Positions 60,655 to 64,000 of a DNA stretch of 64,000 nt are shown piece after piece. The notes under the pieces were generated by a model. It saw only the letters and a program-made list of their open reading frames with translations, was not told the origin of the DNA and did no database searches. The position numbers and the translations under genes are program-made. This DNA comes from Erysipelatoclostridium sp. AM42-17. Its GTDB lineage: Bacteria; Bacillota_I; Bacilli_A; Erysipelotrichales; Coprobacillaceae. The stretch covers positions 62,001 to 126,000 of the forward strand of contig NZ_QUIN01000001.1 of the NCBI RefSeq assembly GCF_003480255.1. The letters run 5' to 3'. The stretch's first letter is position 1, and each line of letters opens with the position of its first letter.

Positions 60655-61212
60655 ATGATTAACGTTAGTGATTTAAGACCAGGTACAACTTTTCAATACG
60701 AAGGTAATTTATATACTGTATTAGATTATTCTCACAATAAAACAGCACGTGCAGCTGCGAATATTAAAATTAAAATGAAAAATATGCGCACAGGATCAAC
60801 TACTGAAATGACTTTTGGTGGGAATGACAAAGTACAAAGAGCTCAAATAGATAAAAACAAAATGCAGTACCTATATAATACAGGGGATGCATTAGTTTTT
60901 ATGGATAATGAAACTTATGATCAAATTGAGATTCCTGCAGATAATTTAAAATGGGAATTAAACTTCTTAAAAGAAAGTGATGAGGTAGAAGTAACAAGTT
61001 TTGAAGGTGAAGTATTAGGAGTTGCTTTACCAATTAATAAACCATTTAAAGTTATAGAAACTGAACCAGCCGTAAGAGGAGATACTGCAACAAGTGCTAC
61101 TAAAAGTGCAACAATTGAAACAGGTTTCCAAATCAAAGTTCCTTTATTTATTAGTGAAGGAGAAGAAGTTGTTGTTAATACAGTAGATGGTAAATATCAA
61201 GGTAGAGCATAA
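60655..61212 (+). CDS. efp: Elongation factor P, arginine-type paralogue
   Basis: 185 residues. Domains as in EF-P, but the ribosome-active loop reads YSHNKTARAAANIK, so Arg32 stands where the modified lysine of the other copy (17846) is. Strands EMTFGGNDKVQRAQIDKNKM and FQIKVPLFISEGEEVVVNTV are clear. Its location (before spoIIIAH, asp23, nusB, xseA) is that of the ordinary Firmicute efp gene. Arg-type EF-P of Proteobacteria needs EarP rhamnosylation, for which no gene is seen here; it may work unmodified. Confidence 0.93.
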   Translation: MINVSDLRPGTTFQYEGNLYTVLDYSHNKTARAAANIKIKMKNMRTGSTTEMTFGGNDKVQRAQIDKNKMQYLYNTGDALVFMDNETYDQIEIPADNLKWELNFLKESDEVEVTSFEGEVLGVALPINKPFKVIETEPAVRGDTATSATKSATIETGFQIKVPLFISEGEEVVVNTVDGKYQGRA

Positions 61213-61237
61213 GCGCTAGATTATAGCGCTTTTTTTC
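61211..61237 (+). terminator. Rho-independent terminator
   Basis: AAGCGCTA (61211-61218), loop GATTA, TAGCGCTT (61224-61231), T-run. Confidence 0.9.
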
Positions 61238-61280
61238 ATATTTTATTCATTTATTCATATGATAGATTAGGAGGTCACAT

Positions 61281-61745
61281 ATGAATAAACAAGCCATCAC
61301 ATTTTTATCTTTATTTTGTTTGATTTTAGTTTTATCAGTCTATTATATTATTATTCCTCCTCAAGATGATCAACACGTATCAACATCATCCTCAACATTG
61401 TCTACAATTGCTTCGATGCAACAAAATCTAAATGATACCAGACAATCATTGATTAACGAAAATAATGATATTATTGCCTCTTCAAAATCAAAACAATCAC
61501 AAATTAATAGTGCTTTAAATCAAATTGCCAAAACAAAAGAAATAATTGCTAAAGAAAAAGAATTAGTTACTATCATTCAAAATAACGGTTATAAGGAAGC
61601 TTATGTAGAAATAAAAGATACCTGTATAAAAGTAGTTGTAAATAAAAAACAGGCAACAAGTAAAGATGCAAGTCGTATTATTAAGTTGATTAACGAACAA
61701 ATGGGGACTGAATATGAAATAGAGGTAAAATTTATTACTGAGTAA
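61281..61745 (+). CDS. SpoIIIAH-like protein
   Basis: 154 residues. One N-terminal membrane anchor (TFLSLFCLILVLSVYYIIIP), a long helical stretch of about 60 residues (QQNLNDTRQSLINENND ... AKTKEIIAKEKELV), and the C-terminal ring-building fold (NGYKEAYVEIKDTCIKVVVN, then KDASRIIKLINEQMGTEYEI). SpoIIIAH forms part of the mother-cell to forespore channel in sporulators. Here the other spoIIIA genes are missing from its usual place between efp and asp23. Confidence 0.85.
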   Translation: MNKQAITFLSLFCLILVLSVYYIIIPPQDDQHVSTSSSTLSTIASMQQNLNDTRQSLINENNDIIASSKSKQSQINSALNQIAKTKEIIAKEKELVTIIQNNGYKEAYVEIKDTCIKVVVNKKQATSKDASRIIKLINEQMGTEYEIEVKFITE

Positions 61746-61798
61746 CTTGAATATTTTGCTTATTTTATATAAAATATGTATATAAAGGAGCAATGTTT

Positions 61799-62143
61799 AT
61801 GAGTCAAGAATATTATACAATTGAAAATAAAAATAATTTAGGTGAACGTCATATTTCAACTAATGCTTTTCATTTAACTGCAGTTAATGTTATTAATGAT
61901 ATTGAAGGTGTTGATTTTGAAGGTGGAACAAAAAATATGATTCCTGGAATCAAAGATTCTTTAACTGTTAAAATTAATGATCATAATCAAGTAATTATTC
62001 AAGCTAATGTGGTTGTTAATTATGGTGTTAATGTAGGTAAAACAGTAAATAAAATTCAAAATAATATTATTAATGCAATTGATGAAATGATGGGATTTAG
62101 AAATGTAAAAGTTAACGTAAATGTTAATGATATTAAATTCTAA
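61799..62143 (+). CDS. Asp23/Gls24 family envelope stress protein
   Basis: 114 residues from ATG 61799 (AAAGGAG nine bases upstream). Asp23/YqhY family: ISTNAFHLTAVNVINDIEGV, then HNQVIIQANVVVNYGVNVGK, then FRNVKVNVNVNDIKF. YqhY-type members sit before nusB in many Firmicutes and are linked to cell envelope or acetyl-CoA carboxylase homeostasis. Confidence 0.9.
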   Translation: MSQEYYTIENKNNLGERHISTNAFHLTAVNVINDIEGVDFEGGTKNMIPGIKDSLTVKINDHNQVIIQANVVVNYGVNVGKTVNKIQNNIINAIDEMMGFRNVKVNVNVNDIKF

Positions 62144-62171
62144 GAATTGCCAAAAGGCAGTTCTTTTTTTA
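62142..62171 (+). terminator. Rho-independent terminator
   Basis: AAGAATTGCC (62142-62151), loop AAAA, GGCAGTTCTT (62156-62165), T-run. Confidence 0.8.
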
Positions 62172-62240
62172 TCGATGAGATTGTTTAATTTATAGATAAA
62201 ATATGGTAAAATATTCATATATTTTGGAAGGTAGGATAAA

Positions 62241-62639
62241 ATGAATAAAGTAAGAAAAAAAGTAATTAGAGAAAAGGCAATTATTGCCGTTTATCAATAT
62301 TTATTAACACAAGTAAACAATGATGAAATTGATGCATTTTTGCTTAATGATAATACATTTAAAAATAATGAAGAAGAGTTAAAATTATGTAAAGAACGAA
62401 TTAATAGCACAATTGATCATTATGATGAATATGTTAATAAAATCAAACCACATTTAAAAAAAGGATGGACTATTCAGCGTTTATCAAAAATGGAATTAGC
62501 TATTTTATTGGTTGCTGTAGATGAATTACAAACAGAAAATAAAAGTGTTGTCATTAATGAAGCGGTCGAATTAACAAAAAAATATTGTGACGATGATTCT
62601 TACAAATTTATTAATGGAATTTTAAACAACATTGGATAG
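62241..62639 (+). CDS. nusB: Transcription antitermination factor NusB
   Basis: 132 residues, all helical. Signs: VIREKAIIAVYQYLLTQV, INSTIDHYDEYVNKIKPHLK, then WTIQRLSKMELAILLVAVDE and VVINEAVELTKKYCDDDSYK with FINGILNNI. NusB with NusE binds boxA RNA in rRNA operons. It overlaps xseA by 8 bases. Confidence 0.95.
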   Translation: MNKVRKKVIREKAIIAVYQYLLTQVNNDEIDAFLLNDNTFKNNEEELKLCKERINSTIDHYDEYVNKIKPHLKKGWTIQRLSKMELAILLVAVDELQTENKSVVINEAVELTKKYCDDDSYKFINGILNNIG

Positions 62640-63948
62640 AAAATATGTGACTGTATCTGCGCTAAATCGTTATCTTAAAGCTAAAATAGATCAAGATATT
62701 CAGTTACAGTCAATCATGATAAAGGGCGAAATCTCAAATTTGAGGTACCATCGATCAGGGCACGTCTACTTTACTTTGAAAGATGAAACTGCAAGTATTA
62801 AGGCAGTGATGTTTGCTTCAAATGCAAAAAAGTTAAAAATATCATTAAAAGATGGTGATAAAGTTTATGTTGAAGCTAATACATCTGTTTACCAAATTAG
62901 TGGTGAATGTCAACTCATTGTAAAAAACGTAGAATTGGAAGGTGTGGGAGCCCTTTTTTTACAATTTGAGCAGTTAAAACAAAAGTTAGCCAAAGAAGGC
63001 TTGTTTGATGAAGGACATAAAAAGTCAATTCCTTCATTTCCAACAAAAATAGCTGTTCTGTCATCATATCCCAGTGCGGCATTGATGGATGTTGTAAGAA
63101 CTATCAAATCAAGATTTCCTATTGTAAGGATCGTTATTTTCCCAATACCTGTACAAGGGAAAGACGCTTATAAAGAAATAATGAAGACTCTTCGTTATGT
63201 TGATACGCTAAAGTTACATACAATTATTATCGCACGAGGTGGCGGAACAATTGAACAACTATGGAATTTTAATGAAGAGGATCTAGCACGTACGATATAT
63301 CAATGTCAAACACCTATTATTTCTGGAGTAGGTCATGAAATAGATTTTACTATTTGTGATTTTGTTAGTGATTTAAGAACCGCAACACCAACATATGCCG
63401 CTATGGCTGCAACACCAGATATAAAAGAATTAGAAAAAAATGTTGCTTATTACCAATATAATCTTAAACAGCTTATGAATCATATTATATCTGTTAATAA
63501 AAAACAAATTGAGCAAATCAAGTCTTTTTATTTATTTAAAAATCCTGAGAAGTTATTTGCCGATTATCATAATCAAATTGTTTTATATCAAGATAAACTT
63601 TTAAATTCTTTTAAATATATGTTGTTATCACAAAAAAATTTATACTATCAATCTCAAAAATCATTTATTCATCTTTCTGAACTATTATCACTTAAAATGC
63701 ATAATCAGTTAGATTCAATAAATGACAGGTTAAATAATAGTATGAAACAATCATTTAAACATCGACAAGAGCAATTTTACTACACAGTTTCTAAGTTAAA
63801 TGCATTGAGTCCTTTAAAAACATTAGAACGAGGGTACTCAATTGTATTAAAAGATAATAAAAATATTAATAGTATTCATCAATTAAAACCTCATGATGAA
63901 ATTGAAATACATCTTAAAGATGGTCATTGTAAGGCACAAATTAAGTAG
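62632..63948 (+). CDS. xseA: Exodeoxyribonuclease VII large subunit
   Basis: 438 residues from TTG 62632, overlapping nusB. The N-terminal OB-fold (KYVTVSALNRYLKAKIDQD, IKGEISNLRYHRSGHVYFTL) precedes the catalytic region (PTKIAVLSSYPSAALMDVVR, RIVIFPIPVQG, IIARGGGTIEQLWNFNEEDL, PIISGVGHEIDFTICDFVSD) and a coiled-coil C-terminus. It degrades single-stranded DNA with XseB. Confidence 0.95.
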   Translation: MDRKYVTVSALNRYLKAKIDQDIQLQSIMIKGEISNLRYHRSGHVYFTLKDETASIKAVMFASNAKKLKISLKDGDKVYVEANTSVYQISGECQLIVKNVELEGVGALFLQFEQLKQKLAKEGLFDEGHKKSIPSFPTKIAVLSSYPSAALMDVVRTIKSRFPIVRIVIFPIPVQGKDAYKEIMKTLRYVDTLKLHTIIIARGGGTIEQLWNFNEEDLARTIYQCQTPIISGVGHEIDFTICDFVSDLRTATPTYAAMAATPDIKELEKNVAYYQYNLKQLMNHIISVNKKQIEQIKSFYLFKNPEKLFADYHNQIVLYQDKLLNSFKYMLLSQKNLYYQSQKSFIHLSELLSLKMHNQLDSINDRLNNSMKQSFKHRQEQFYYTVSKLNALSPLKTLERGYSIVLKDNKNINSIHQLKPHDEIEIHLKDGHCKAQIK

Positions 63949-63960
63949 GGGGAAAAGTAA

Positions 63961-64000
63961 ATGGAAAATAATTTAAGTTACGAAAAAGCTATAAAGCGAT
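63961..64000 (+). CDS. xseB: Exodeoxyribonuclease VII small subunit, start only
   Basis: The first 13 codons (MENNLSYEKAIKR) before the window ends. The LSYEKAIKR start, the SD GGGGGAAAAG and the location right after xseA mark XseB. Confidence 0.85.
   Translation, partial: MENNLSYEKAIKR

Overview
The window looks like a chromosome segment from a low-GC, AT-rich gut-type Firmicute. The best fit is an Erysipelotrichia / Coprobacillaceae-like organism, judged from protein style, short SD-led operons, abundant U-tract hairpin terminators and the order efp - spoIIIAH - asp23 - nusB - xseA - xseB. No rRNA, tRNA, CRISPR array or intact insertion sequence was found.

Region 1 (1-35.5 kb) is a patchwork of single genes, small operons and many decaying genes. 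Positions 1-1.77 kb look like the edge of an acquired segment: a methyltransferase tail, element-like leftovers, an NTF2-fold protein and a truncated acetyltransferase. A broken HAD phosphatase and a fragment of a GH32 sucrose hydrolase follow. At 3.9-8.1 kb lies a defence-like cluster: an AAA ATPase with a frameshifted start, a PD-(D/E)xK plus DUF2075 helicase, a MazG-like pyrophosphohydrolase and an ATP-grasp protein. Next come an acetyltransferase, a cupin, a TetR regulator, a secreted surface protein with a strikingly ubiquitin-like domain, a GIY-YIG protein, oleate hydratase, a frameshifted lipase-like hydrolase and a PnuC-like transporter. At 17.8-20.5 kb a lysine-type EF-P gene is followed by an SDR and faces a YnbB-family PLP protein; these match two known EF-P modification genes of Bacillus subtilis. 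MarR-MATE, a SAM-type riboswitch ahead of an unrecognised small protein, HIRAN, WYL, a PIN/NYN-like nuclease, a nucleobase permease, TPP-riboswitch-controlled thiC, a PAS-GGDEF protein, a ROK kinase and a secreted NlpC/P60 protein broken by a 16-bp tandem duplication complete this region.

Region 2 (35.6-52.3 kb) is one long plus-strand block for a selenium-dependent molybdenum hydroxylase. Molybdopterin synthesis and molybdate uptake come first (moaA, moaC, MOSC-Mog, modBCA, moeA-like, modE-like). Selenium handling follows (Se/S-carrier DUF3343, selD, yedF, yqeB, a cysteine desulfurase-like protein, a yqeC-xdhC fusion). A purine permease, the three xanthine dehydrogenase-type subunits and a MocA-like cytidylyltransferase close it. 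Together they would import a purine, build a molybdenum cofactor, attach a labile selenium ligand and hydroxylate the substrate. A ModE-like palindrome sits just upstream of moaA.

Region 3 (52.4-64 kb) is conserved core: a GH1 glycosidase, a class B penicillin-binding protein, ribosomal protein L33, an MBL hydrolase, a complete comG competence-pilus operon, a second EF-P with arginine in place of the modified lysine, a lone SpoIIIAH-like protein, Asp23, NusB, XseA and the start of XseB. Broken genes are concentrated in the first 35 kb and none was seen after it.
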